A DNA stretch of 64,000 bases from Micromonospora sp. WMMA1363 (GTDB lineage Bacteria; Actinomycetota; Actinomycetes; Mycobacteriales; Micromonosporaceae): the NCBI RefSeq assembly GCF_030345795.1, contig NZ_JAUALB010000001.1, positions 1,607,001 to 1,671,000 on the forward strand. The letters run 5' to 3'. The notes under the pieces were generated by a model. The model ran no database searches. It was not told the DNA's origin and worked only from the letters and a program-made list of their open reading frames with translations. Shown here piece by piece: positions 26,311 to 37,000 of this stretch; the first letter of the stretch is position 1, and each line of letters begins with the position of its first letter. A program made the position numbers and the translations under genes.

Positions 26311-27510
26311 CTACGCCGGGCTCGTGCTCGGGACGCGGCGCTCCCGATGCCGGTCCAGCAGCCGCTGCCGGGTCTGGTCATCCTCGGCGGCCTGGGCCGC
26401 GGTCCAGGCGAGCGCGACCGCGCCCTGCAACAGCGCCCGGTCGGCGCCCGGCGTCACGCAGGCCGCGGCGAACTCGGGCTGATGGTTGACCGCGTCGCCG
26501 CTGTCGATGCCGATGCTCGGCTGCAAACTCGGCAGGGCCCGGCTCACGTTGCCCATATCGGTGCTGCCGGTGGGCATGTCCCGCTCCCGCTCGCGGGAGA
26601 CGAGCGGGCGGCCCAGCGCGGTCGCCGCCAGCCGGTACGCCTCGGACAGGAACGGATCGTGCGCCAGCTCGGCGTACGCCGGCGTAGCGACCACCTCGTG
26701 GGTACAGCCGGTGGCGACGGCGCCGGCGGCGAAGCAGGCCCGGATCCGGGTCTCCAGGCGGCGCAGGGACTCCATGTCGGCGGCACGCAGGTTGTAGAGG
26801 GCGCGGGTGTCAGCGGGAACCACGTTCGGCACCGTGCCGCCCCGGGTGACGATGCCGTGAACCTGTTGGCGCGGCTCGAAGTGTTGCCGGCCGACGCCGA
26901 CGGCGACCTCGGCGACGGTCAGGGCGTCCGCGGCGTTGACGCCAAGGTGGGGGGCGAGTGCGGAGTGCGACTCCCGTCCGGTGTAGCGGACCTCCAACTC
27001 CAGCAGCGCGAGTGGGCGAGGTGCGCAGTTGTCCTCGGGGGCCGGGTGGACCAGCATCGCCATCGACACGGCGTCGAAGACCCCGGCCTCCAACAGAGTG
27101 ATCTTGCCGCCGCCCTCCTCTTCGGCGGGAGTACCGATCACGACGACCGTGATGTCGAGTTCCCCGGCGACCTCACGCAGGGCCAACGCCGCGCCGACGG
27201 AGGACGCGGCGATGATGTTGTGCCCGCAGGCGTGGCCGAGTCCCGGCAGGGCGTCGTACTCGGCGCACAGGCCGACCACGAGCGGACCGTTGCCGTAGCG
27301 GGCGGTGAAGGCCGTGTCGAGGCCACCGACGCCGGTCTCGACGTCGAAGCCCTCGGCGCGCAACAGGTCACTCACCTTGGCCGCGCTGCGGTGTTCCCGG
27401 AACGCCGTCTCCGGCTCCGCGTGCAGGCTTCGGGACAGGGCAAGCAGCCTGTCCCCGGCGCGGTCGACGGCGTCCTGACAGCGACGCCGCACCTCCGACG
27501 AGATCCTCAT
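26311..27510 (-). CDS. M20-family amidohydrolase/peptidase
   Basis: The 399-residue enzyme has the M20 metal-site motifs CAEYDALPGLGHACGHN (first metal ligands and catalytic region), GTPAEEEGGGK (catalytic Glu pair) and HSALAPHLGVNAADALT (dimerisation-domain His). It fits the AbgA/amidohydrolase branch, which removes N-acyl or aminoacyl groups. There is no signal peptide. The frame extends to 27594, but ATG 27510 has a GGGGGAG ribosome site 8 bases upstream. It is the only minus-strand gene inside the alkaloid cluster. It faces the VOC gene and is divergent from PEARL 4 over 110 bases, which must hold two promoters. It could hydrolyse a glycyl or acyl amide of a late intermediate. A role in the pathway is inferred only from location. 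Confidence 0.8.
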   Translation of the reverse strand: MRISSEVRRRCQDAVDRAGDRLLALSRSLHAEPETAFREHRSAAKVSDLLRAEGFDVETGVGGLDTAFTARYGNGPLVVGLCAEYDALPGLGHACGHNIIAASSVGAALALREVAGELDITVVVIGTPAEEEGGGKITLLEAGVFDAVSMAMLVHPAPEDNCAPRPLALLELEVRYTGRESHSALAPHLGVNAADALTVAEVAVGVGRQHFEPRQQVHGIVTRGGTVPNVVPADTRALYNLRAADMESLRRLETRIRACFAAGAVATGCTHEVVATPAYAELAHDPFLSEAYRLAATALGRPLVSRERERDMPTGSTDMGNVSRALPSLQPSIGIDSGDAVNHQPEFAAACVTPGADRALLQGAVALAWTAAQAAEDDQTRQRLLDRHRERRVPSTSPA

Positions 27511-27620
27511 ACGTACCGCTCCCCCTCCCGAGTCACCGGCCGGCTCGCGGTCTCCCCCGCGAGTCCCCTCGTTCCTACCCAAGCCGGCGGCCAAACGCGA
27601 GACCAGTCAGGAGACTCGAC

Positions 27621-30113
27621 ATGGCATCACTGACGTGGACGGTGCGAGCCGGGCGGGGCCAGCTATCGGTCGAAGTCCTGCCCTGGTCCTTGTTACGCGC
27701 GACCGGTTTCCCGGTCCGGATGTTGGCCGGGCTCGCCGCTCCGGCGCTGCTCGACGTCACCGATCGGGTGTGCTCCGTGGAGCGGGACATCGCAGCGGTA
27801 CGCACCCATTTCCTCGACGAGTGTTGGCCGACCCTGCGCGCGGCCGTCCGTGACGTCGAACCCCGTCAGCGGTCACTGCGCGCGCTGCAGAGCTGCCGTC
27901 GCCGCGTCGAGGCCGGCGCGCGGTTGGACGAGCGGGAGACGGAGATCCTCGCGACGACCGGACTGCCGGACTGGGCGGCCGGGTGGAACGCCCTGGTCGC
28001 CACCCACGAGGAGCACCTGGCGACTGCCCGTTCCGAGTTCGACACGGCGCTGTACCGGGCGCGGCGCTACACCGCGGGGGTCGCCGACTCCGCCCCGTTC
28101 CAGCACGCCGTGTTCGTGTCGAACCCGGGTTTCTTCCGCTCCGCCCTGCACACTCCTCCGCTGGCCCACCCCGCCTGGCGTGCGACGACGACCGACGCCG
28201 ACCTGCCGCGGGGGCTGCGCCGTCGACTCGACACCCTGCACCGCTACGCGCGTCGGTTCGCCACCAAGTGCGAGACCGTGTCGTTCTTCGGCCCGGTGCT
28301 GTTCAGCCGGCTCAGCGGCGAACAGGAGCAGGCCGTGCTGGTCGAGGCGCCGGCCGGCGAGCGGGTCGTCGTCGAGGCGAGTGCCTGGCTGGTGGAACAG
28401 CTTCGGCAGCAGGCGGCCCGGGACACGCCGCTGCGTCGGCAGCGCGCCTGGCGCAGCCCGCTGTTCCGGCAGCCGGGCTCGGACCCGGTACTGGAACGGG
28501 TCGTCGACGGCCGGCGCTTCGCCGTCGCCGCCCCCGCGCTGGCGCTGTGGCAGGCGGCGTCGGCCCAGCCCGGAGGCCGCCTGGCCGAGCTGGTCGGCAC
28601 CGTGGTGGCGGATCAGTCCGACGAGCACCTGGCGGGGCTGGTGAAGGCACTGGGGCCAGCCCTGACGGTCTCACCGTGGCGTCTTCCCGCCACCGAGTTG
28701 CACGCGCTGACCCGGCTCGCGGCTGAGCACCCCACGGCCGTCGTCGTCGAACTCGCCGAGGCCCGAGACAAGTACGCCGAGGCGGGGTGGCCACACCGCG
28801 CGGGCCAGCTGACCGCGGCACAGGCAGCCAGCGAGCGGGCCGGCGGCGACGTCTCCCGCGGCGGCGGGCGGCACTACGCCGACCGGGAGCTGTTCCACGA
28901 GGACCGGTCCAGCCCGGTCAGCGAGCGGGTCAGCTTCGGGGCTCCGATCGCCGCGCGGCTCCGCCAGGTCACGGCGGCCGTGTTCCCGTTGGCCTTCCTC
29001 GCGGCCCTCCTCGCGCGGGAGGACGCCCGGGACGCCCTACGGGCCACGCTCCGCGGTGCCCCGGCTCCGCTCGCCGCCCTGGCGGCCCGGGACATTCCCG
29101 CACGCACCGACCGGCGTGACCGGCTCGACGCCGTCCTGCGTCGACTCGTCGAGGACGCGGTATCCGGGCGGGTCCCGGTCGGTGACCGCCCGCCCGTCGT
29201 CCACCTCGACGGGCAGCTGCTCGACCGGGCCCTCGCCCCGCTGTGGGACACCGTCTCCTACGGTCCTGCGGACGCCTGTCTGCCGAGCCCGGACGTGATG
29301 GTCACCGGCCCCGACCCGGCCACCGGCACCTGGCTGCTCTCGGAGCTGCACGACGACTGCAGCTCCGTCTTCGGCGGGCTGGAACGGCCACTGCACAGCG
29401 ATCCGGACGGGCTGTGGGCGGACTTCGTGCAGCGGGTGCGGCGGACCGTCCCGCCGGAGACGGCCGCGACCATCGTCTCGCGGCGGCGCAGCGCCCACGT
29501 GACTCCGGAGCTGCCGGGAGTCGCCATCGAGCTCAGTGGCCTGTCCGACAAGGAACCCGACGACGTGGTACCCATCGCCGAGGCGACGGTACCGCCCTCG
29601 GGAGACGCGGTGCTGGTCGACGGCCGGGCACGGCTGTTGTGGCCGGGAGACCTGTCCTCCACGCTGCACCGGGCCGTCTCCCGACCGGCCCTCGGTCCGG
29701 TCTCGGTCGACCTCGGGGCGTACACGCCCCGGATCGTCGTCGACGGGGTCGTCCTGCAGCGCGCCCGCTGGCGGCTGCGTCTTCCGGAGCGAACCGGCGA
29801 CGCCTTCGCGCAGTGGCTGGCGGTGCAGCGGATCCGGGTCGCCCACGGGCTGCCGCGCCACGCCTACGTCAGACATCCCGCCGAGCCGAAACCGCTGTAC
29901 GTCGACTTCGCCGACCCGTTGTCCGTGCTGGACATCGCCCGGCTCCCCGCGGACGACGTCGTCGTGTCGGAGATGCTGCCCACGCCGGACGGCCTGTGGT
30001 GGCGGGTGGACGACCAGCCGCACTGCGCCGAGATCCGCCTCGGATGCCTGGTGCGGCCGTTGGCCGCCACCGTCGCCGACGACGCCGCCGGGACCACGAG
30101 AGACCGCCAGTGA
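27621..30113 (+). CDS. LanB-like peptide aminoacyl-tRNA ligase (PEARL) 4
   Basis: The 830-residue protein is the largest of the four. Its marks are LPWSLLRATGFPVRMLAGLA at the N-terminus, KCETVSFFGP at about residues 216-225, LSELHDDCSSVFGG near 575, and the C-terminal HGLPRHAYVRHPAEPKPL with YVDFADPLSVLDI. Like the others it stops short of an elimination domain. A clean AGGAG site 8 bases before ATG fixes the start. It is separated from the other three by the protease and oxidase genes and has its own upstream region, shared divergently with the M20 gene. It could therefore act at a different stage. Its aminoacyl-tRNA partner is unknown. The methyltransferase gene follows after 31 bases. Confidence 0.85.
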   Translation: MASLTWTVRAGRGQLSVEVLPWSLLRATGFPVRMLAGLAAPALLDVTDRVCSVERDIAAVRTHFLDECWPTLRAAVRDVEPRQRSLRALQSCRRRVEAGARLDERETEILATTGLPDWAAGWNALVATHEEHLATARSEFDTALYRARRYTAGVADSAPFQHAVFVSNPGFFRSALHTPPLAHPAWRATTTDADLPRGLRRRLDTLHRYARRFATKCETVSFFGPVLFSRLSGEQEQAVLVEAPAGERVVVEASAWLVEQLRQQAARDTPLRRQRAWRSPLFRQPGSDPVLERVVDGRRFAVAAPALALWQAASAQPGGRLAELVGTVVADQSDEHLAGLVKALGPALTVSPWRLPATELHALTRLAAEHPTAVVVELAEARDKYAEAGWPHRAGQLTAAQAASERAGGDVSRGGGRHYADRELFHEDRSSPVSERVSFGAPIAARLRQVTAAVFPLAFLAALLAREDARDALRATLRGAPAPLAALAARDIPARTDRRDRLDAVLRRLVEDAVSGRVPVGDRPPVVHLDGQLLDRALAPLWDTVSYGPADACLPSPDVMVTGPDPATGTWLLSELHDDCSSVFGGLERPLHSDPDGLWADFVQRVRRTVPPETAATIVSRRRSAHVTPELPGVAIELSGLSDKEPDDVVPIAEATVPPSGDAVLVDGRARLLWPGDLSSTLHRAVSRPALGPVSVDLGAYTPRIVVDGVVLQRARWRLRLPERTGDAFAQWLAVQRIRVAHGLPRHAYVRHPAEPKPLYVDFADPLSVLDIARLPADDVVVSEMLPTPDGLWWRVDDQPHCAEIRLGCLVRPLAATVADDAAGTTRDRQ

Positions 30114-30144
30114 GCACTGCCAGCAGAACGAGGAGGCACCCGTC

Positions 30145-31002
30145 ATGACCGAGCAGACCCGCATCACCGCCCTCGTCCGGGACGCCTACGACAAGTCCGC
30201 CGACCGGTACGAGTCGGCGGGCCGGATGCTCTTCCACCCACTGGGCACGATGGTCGCCGACCTGTTGGACCTGCGGCCGGGCGAGCGGGTGCTCGACCTC
30301 GGTTGCGGACGCGGCGCATGTCTGTTCCCCATCGCCCACCAGGTCGGCGCCGAGGGCTTCGTCCTCGGCATCGACCAGGCCCGAGGCATGGTCGACGCGT
30401 GCGCGGCCGACGTCGAGACCCGCGGTCTGCGGGGCCGCGCGCGCGTCGAGGTGGGTGACGCGCAGAACTTCACCGTGGACCGGCCGTTCGACGCGGTGAG
30501 CGCCGGCATGGTGCTGTTCCTGCTACCGGCTCCGGAACAGGCACTGGCCTGCGCCGCGGCGGCGCTGCGACCCGGCGGCAGGTTGGCCGCGACCACCTTC
30601 CCCACCGAGCACGGCAGGCTCGCCGCGGGCTGGGAGTCGGCGGAGACCCTCGCCGGTGTCCTGGCCGGGTACCTACCGGACGGCGTCGACGATCCGTGGC
30701 AGCTGGTCCTCGGGCTCGGCGGCCCGTTGGCGTCGGAGGAGACCACCGCCAACGCGGTCCTGGCGGCCGGATTCAGGGACGTCGACGTCCACCACGTGCC
30801 GGCGAGGTCGCGATTCGAAACGATCGACGACTACCTGTCCTGGACCTGGACGGTGACCACGCGCATGCAGTGGGATCTGGTGCCACCGGAGCGGGTGGCC
30901 GAGGCGACCGACGCGGCCCGCGAGGCGCTGCGCAGCCTGGCGGGTGCCGACGGCTCACTGGAGCTCTCTTGTCCGACCAGGACGATCCGCGCCGTCAGGT
31001 GA
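30145..31002 (+). CDS. SAM-dependent methyltransferase, likely O-methyltransferase of the enol
   Basis: The 285-residue protein is a class I Rossmann methyltransferase of the UbiE/COQ5-like type, with motif I VLDLGCGRGACLF near residue 50, an acidic loop GIDQARGM, and VEVGDAQNF then LPAPEQALACAAAALRPGGR further on. A GAGGAGG site lies 8 bases before the ATG. It sits between PEARL 4 and the megasynthase. Lymphostin carries a methoxy-acryloyl side chain, so the expected job is O-methylation of the enol formed after the reductase domain releases the beta-keto aldehyde. This is a pathway inference; the fold does not reveal whether O, N or C is methylated. Confidence 0.85.
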   Translation: MTEQTRITALVRDAYDKSADRYESAGRMLFHPLGTMVADLLDLRPGERVLDLGCGRGACLFPIAHQVGAEGFVLGIDQARGMVDACAADVETRGLRGRARVEVGDAQNFTVDRPFDAVSAGMVLFLLPAPEQALACAAAALRPGGRLAATTFPTEHGRLAAGWESAETLAGVLAGYLPDGVDDPWQLVLGLGGPLASEETTANAVLAAGFRDVDVHHVPARSRFETIDDYLSWTWTVTTRMQWDLVPPERVAEATDAAREALRSLAGADGSLELSCPTRTIRAVR

Positions 31003-31057
31003 CGGCTGCGCCCGACACCGCCCCCGCACCGAGGGCGAAGCCGAGAGGTGAGATGAG

Positions 31058-34000
31058 ATGCGTACAGAGTTGATCCGGCCGCTGTCCGAGCTGCTCAGCG
31101 GACACGCCGTCCGGCTCGGGGACAAGGTCGCCTTCGCCGACGACCGGCACGGCGTCAGCTACCACGACCTGGCGCTGCGGACCTCTCGACTGGCCGGGCA
31201 CCTGGCCGCGATGGGGCTGGACACCGGCGCTCGGGCGGCGATCCTGATGGGCAACAGCGTGGAAGCCGTGGAGAGCTGCCTCGCCGTCATCCGGGCCGGC
31301 GGCATCGCGGTGCCACTCAATCCGCAGGCGTCCGGGGCCGAACTCGCCCACGTCCTCGCCGACGCCGAGCCGACGGTGGTCCTGTGTGACCCCGCCCGCC
31401 TCGACCAGGTGACCCGGGCGCTGCCCACGCGTCGGACAGCACGGATCATCCTGACCGCGGACTCCGTTCCCACGGAGCAGGCACCACCCGGCACGGCGTC
31501 CTACGAGGCGCTGGTGGCAACCGAGCCAACCGGGCCGGTCCCCGACGAGGCTCCGCTCGACGATCCGGCGTGGCTGCTCTACACGTCGGGCACCACGGGT
31601 CACCCCAAGGGCGTGTTGTACTCGCTGCGCAGCTCGTTGTGGCTGGTGGCGTCCTGCCACGTGCCGGTGTTGGGGCTGTCGGAGCAGGACCGCCTGTTGT
31701 GGCCGATGCCGCTGTTCCACGGGCTCGGCCAGAACCTGTGCGTGATGGGTGTGACGGCCGTGGGCGCGAGTGCCCGGCTGATGAACGGCTTCGCGGCCGA
31801 GGCGGTGCGCGACGCGCTGCACGAGGAGAGGGTGACGTTCCTCGCCGGTGTGCCGACCACGTACCACTATCTGCTGGACCATGCCGCCGACGGCGCCGTC
31901 GACCTGCCCGGGCTGCGGCTGGGCTTCGTAGCGGGATCGGCGAGCAGTGCCGCTCTGGGCGCCCGGTTCGAGGAGGCGTTCGGTGTTCCGCTGGTGGACC
32001 AGTACGGTTCCACCGAGACCGGTGCCATCACCTCGAACTGGCCGTCCGGGCAGCGCGTCCCCGGCTCGGTGGGTCCGCCGGTGCCCGGCGTGAGCATCCG
32101 CCTGGTCGAGCCCGAGTCCGGCCGGGACGTGCCCGCCGGAGACCAGGGCGAGGTGTGGGTCAGCGGCCCCAACCTCATGCTGGGCTACCACCGCCAGCCC
32201 GAGGCCACCGCCGCGGTCCTGCGCGACGGCTGGTACCGCACAGGTGATCTGGCACGGCGCGACGCCCTCGGTCACCTGACCCTGACCGGTCGGCTCAAGG
32301 AGCTCATCATCCGTGGCGGTGAGAACATCCACCCCGCCGAGATCGAGGCGGTCCTGCGCGAGGTCGCCGGGGTGGCCGACGTGGCGGTGGGCGCCGAGCC
32401 GCACGACGTGCTCGGCGAGGTGCCGGTGGCCTACGTGGTGCCCGGTCCCGCAGGCGTGGACGCGGAGGTGTTGTTCGCGCACTGCCGGCAGCGGCTGTCG
32501 TACTTCAAGGTGCCCGACAGGCTTTACACCGTCGAACGTGTGCCCCGGACCGCCTCCGGGAAGGTCACCCGGCATCTCCTGGCGGCGGCCGGCCCCCGGC
32601 TGTTGGGGGTGGCCACCGCCGTGGACGGCAGCCCCGACGAAACCGGCCGGGCCGGGCCGGCGGAGGCCGGTGAGTGGGCCCGGCGGTTGCGGGGCATGTC
32701 GGCGGGCGAGCGGGCCCGGACCGCCCTGGACCTGGTCCGTACCGAGGTCGCCCACGCCCTCGGTCGGGAGGGACCCGAGCAGGTGCCGCCAGACCAGCCG
32801 TTCGTCGACCTCGGGCTCGGCTCACTGGCGGTCGTCGCGGTCGGTCGACGGCTGTGCACGGCGGTCGGGCTGCGGCTTGCGGCAACCGTCGTGTTCGACC
32901 ATCCGACGCCGGCGGCGCTCGCGGCAAGACTGGTCGCGGAGCTGACCGGATCGGCCCGCCCGCCCGCCCGGCACGCCGTGCCCGCCGCCGGTCGGGCCAC
33001 CCGGTCCGCCACCGACGAGCCGATCGCGATAGTCGGCATGGCGTGCCGCTTTCCGGGCGGGGTCGCGGATCCCGAGCAGTTCTGGACACTGCTGGCCGAA
33101 GGGCGGGACGTCACCTCGGACTTTCCGGATGACCGGGGCTGGGCGCTGGCGACGCTGGTCGACCCCGATCCGGACCGGCTGGGCACCAGCTACGTCTCTC
33201 GAGGGGGATTCCTGTCCGACCCGGCCGGTTTCGACGCCGCCTTCTTCGGCATCAGCCCGCGGGAGGCGACCGCGATGGATCCGCAACAGCGACTGCTCCT
33301 GGAGATCGTTTGGGAGGCGCTCGAACGGGCCGGGGTCGACCCGACCCGACTGGCCGGCTCGCCGACCGGCGTCTTCGTCGGCACCAAGGGCCAGACCTAC
33401 AGTTCTCTCGCCGCGCCCGCATCGGAGTACGAGGGCTATCTGGGCTTCGCCACGTCGGGCAGCGTGATGTCCGGACGCGTCGCGTACACCCTCGGCCTCG
33501 AAGGTCCCGCGATCACCGTGGACACCGCCTGTTCCGCGTCGCTGGTGGCCCTCCACCTGGCCTGCGAGTCCCTGCGTTCCGGGGAATCCCGCCTCGCGCT
33601 CGCCGGCGGTGTCACCGTGATGGCCACCCCGGACGACATGATCACATTCAGCAGGCAGCGGGGCCTGGCGCCGGACGGCCGGGTCAAGGCGTTCGCCGCG
33701 GCGGCGGACGGCACAGCCTTCGGCGAGGGCGCGGGTGTCCTGCTGTTGGAACGCCTCACCGACGCTCGGCAGGCCGGCCACGAGGTACTCGCCGTCATCC
33801 GGGGTAGCGCCGTCAACCAGGACGGCGCGTCGAACGGTCTCACCGCGCCCAACGGTCAGTCCCAACAACGGCTGATCCGCCAGGCACTCGCCACCGCCCG
33901 CCTCGCCCCCACCGACATCGACCTGGTCGAGGCGCACGGAACGGGAACGGCTCTCGGCGATCCCATCGAGGCCGAGGCCATTCTCGCCACCTACGGGCAG

Positions 34001-37000
34001 GGGCGCTCGCCGGAACGGCCGCTCTGGCTCGGATCCGTCAAGTCCAACATCACCCACACCCAGGCCGCCGCGGGCATCGCCGGCGTCATCAAGACAGTGC
34101 AGGCGATGCGGCACGGGACGCTCCCGGCCACCCTGAACGTCGACCAGCCGTCGCCACACGTCGACTGGACCTCGGGACAGGTACACCTGCTGACCGAACG
34201 CCGCCCGTGGACGACGAACGGGCGGCCCCGACGTGCCGGGGTGTCCGCCTTCGGCATCAGCGGCACCAACGCCCACGTGATCCTGGAGGAGAGCCCGGCC
34301 ACGCCCGTCGGAAACGACGGCGACGACGCCCGTACACCCGCCGTGGTGCCGTGGTTGCTGTCCGCCAGATCACCGGCGGCGCTCCGCGCGCAGGCCGCCC
34401 GGCTGGCCACGTTCGTGCGCTCCACGCCGGAGCACAGTCCGGTGGCGGTCGGGCGCGCCCTGGCCCGGTCACGAGCGGGCCTGGAACACCGCGCGGCCGT
34501 CGTCGGCGGGGACACGGAGCACCTGCTGGGCGGCCTGCGCGCGCTCGCCTCTGGCGAGCCGGCAGCCGGGCTGACCACGGGACTCGCGGCACCCGCCCGG
34601 ACCGTCGCCGTTCTCTTCACCGGGCAGGGCGCGCAGTACCAGGGCATGGCCCGCGACCTCCACGCCGGCTTCGAGGTATTCGCCGCGGCGCTGGACGAGG
34701 TCTGCCGGCACCTCGCCCCGGAGGTGCGACAGGCCCTGCTGGCGCCGTACGACCGGGACGACGAGCGCGTCCACCAGACCGGTCTCGCCCAACCGGCCCT
34801 GTTCGCCCTGGAGGTCGCCCAGTTCGCCCTGCTGCGGTCCTGGGGAGTGGCGCCCGACGCGCTCGCCGGCCACTCCGTCGGCGAGCTGGCCGCGGCACAC
34901 GTCGCCGGCGTTCTCTCCCTCACGGACGCCGCGAGGCTGGTCACCGCCCGCGGTTGTCTGATGCAGGCGCTTCCGCCCGGCGGGGCCATGGCCGCCGTCA
35001 AGGCCACGGAAGAGGAGTTGCTGCCCCTGCTCGCCGGGCAGGAGTCGCGGCTGGGGATCGCCGCGGTCAACGCGCCCGGTTCGGTCGTCGTCTCGGGTGA
35101 CGAGGACGCCGTGACGACGCTCGCCGACACGCTGGCCGATCGGGGGCACCGAACCAAGCGACTCACGGTGAGTCACGCGTTCCACTCACCGCGGATGGAC
35201 GCCGTCCTGGACGAGTTCCACGCCGTCGCGCGCTCGCTGACCTATCACCCACCGGTCGTCCCGATCGTCTCCACCGTGACCGGCGCACCCGCCGGCGAGG
35301 AGCTGCTCACCCCCGAGTACTGGGTCGGGCAGCTCCGAAACACCGTGCGTTTCGCTCCGGCGGTAGGAGTGATGCGGGCCCAGGGCACCGACGCCTTCGT
35401 CGAGGTCGGCCCCGACGGGGTCCTGACGGCCCTGGTGCGGGAGAACCTCGGCGACGACGGCCACCAGGCGTTGCCGGTCGCCCGTCGCGGGCGGCCGGGT
35501 GCCGAGACGGCGGTCGCCGTCCTGGGGGCGCTGCACACCCTCGGTGTCACCGTGGACTGGGAAGCGTTCTTCTCGGGAACCGGCACCCAGGAGGTCACGC
35601 TGCCGACGTACGCGTTCCAGCGCAAGCGCTACTGGTTGCCCCCGACCGCCGTCACGGCGTCCACCTCGGCGGCCGCCGGCCGCGACCCGGTCGACACCGC
35701 CGGATCGGCCCGGCACTCCGCGACCGCCCCCGCCGAGCGGTCGACCGTCACCGCCCTGGCCGCCCACCTCGCCGGTCTCGACGAGGAGAAGCAACTCCTG
35801 TACCTGGTGGAGCAGGTGGGGATCCGGGTCGCCGCGGTGCTCGGTCACACCGACGCGAACGAGATCGACCCGGACGCCCCGCTGACGGACCTGGGTTTCG
35901 ACTCCCTCACCGCCGTGGAGCTACGAAACCAGATCGGCGATTTCAGCGGCGTCAGCCTGCGCGCCACGCTGGTCTTCGAGCACCCTACCGTGGCGGTCCT
36001 CGCCGACCACCTGCTGACGAGGGTGCTCCGCGAGGCGCGCGCCGGCGACGGCGCGGACGGCGCCGACGATCCGGTGGACTTCGCCGCCGAGGCGACGTTG
36101 GCCGCGGACATCGTCTGCGCGGACGAGGTCGTTCCCGTGGCCGTCGAACCCCGCGAGGTCCTCCTCACCGGCGCGACCGGCTTCCTCGGCGCCTTCCTCC
36201 TCCGCGACCTGATGCGGACGACCCACGCCGTCGTCCACTGCCTGGTGCGGGCCGCCGACGAGAAGGAGGCGCTCGGCCGGCTGCGGGACAACCTGCGGTG
36301 GTACGAGTTCCTCGACGAGATCGACCCGAGCCGGCTGTCCGTCGTGGTCGGCGATCTCGCCGCGCCCCGGTTCGGGCTGTCCGAGGAGCGGTTCGACGAT
36401 TTGGCCCGCCGGGTCGACGTCGTCTACCACGCGGCCGCGACCGTCAACGGTCTCTATCCCTACTCGGCGTTGAAAGCGGCGAACGTCTCCGGCACCGAGG
36501 AGGTGCTGCGGCTGGCCGCGCGGTTCCGCACCGTTCCGGTCCACCACGTGTCGTCCACGGGTGTGTTCGCCGCCGAAGCCGTGCCGGGCGTCGCGTTGAA
36601 GCCGACCGATCCACTCGGACCGGCTGAGGCGCTCTCCTCCGGCTACCGGCAGACGAAACTGGTGGCGGAACAGGTCATCGACGTCGCCCGGGGCCGGGGA
36701 CTGCCCGTGTCGGTCTACCGGGTGGACGAGATCTCCGGCGACTCCGACCGGGGCCGCTGCCAGACCCACGACTTCGTGTGGCTGAGCATGAAGGGCATCG
36801 TGCAGGCCGGGGCCGTCCCGGCGGAGCCCGCCGGCATCTTCCATCTCGTACCGGTCGACTATGTCAGCGCGGCGATTCTCCGGCTGTCGGGGGACGCGGC
36901 CGCGGCCAACCGCAACCACCACATCGCCAACGGCGTCCACCTGTCGTTCGCCGACATGACCGCGTCGCTGCGCGCGTTCGGCTACCGTCTCGACGAGGTG

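Noticed and set aside
13679..30113. Calling the cluster a lanthipeptide or thiopeptide locus because of the LanB-like genes
   Set aside because: No LanC, no elimination domain, no cyclodehydratase and no Cys/Ser/Thr-rich core peptide are present; a Trp-ending acidic precursor and the lym-type synthase fit PEARL chemistry better.
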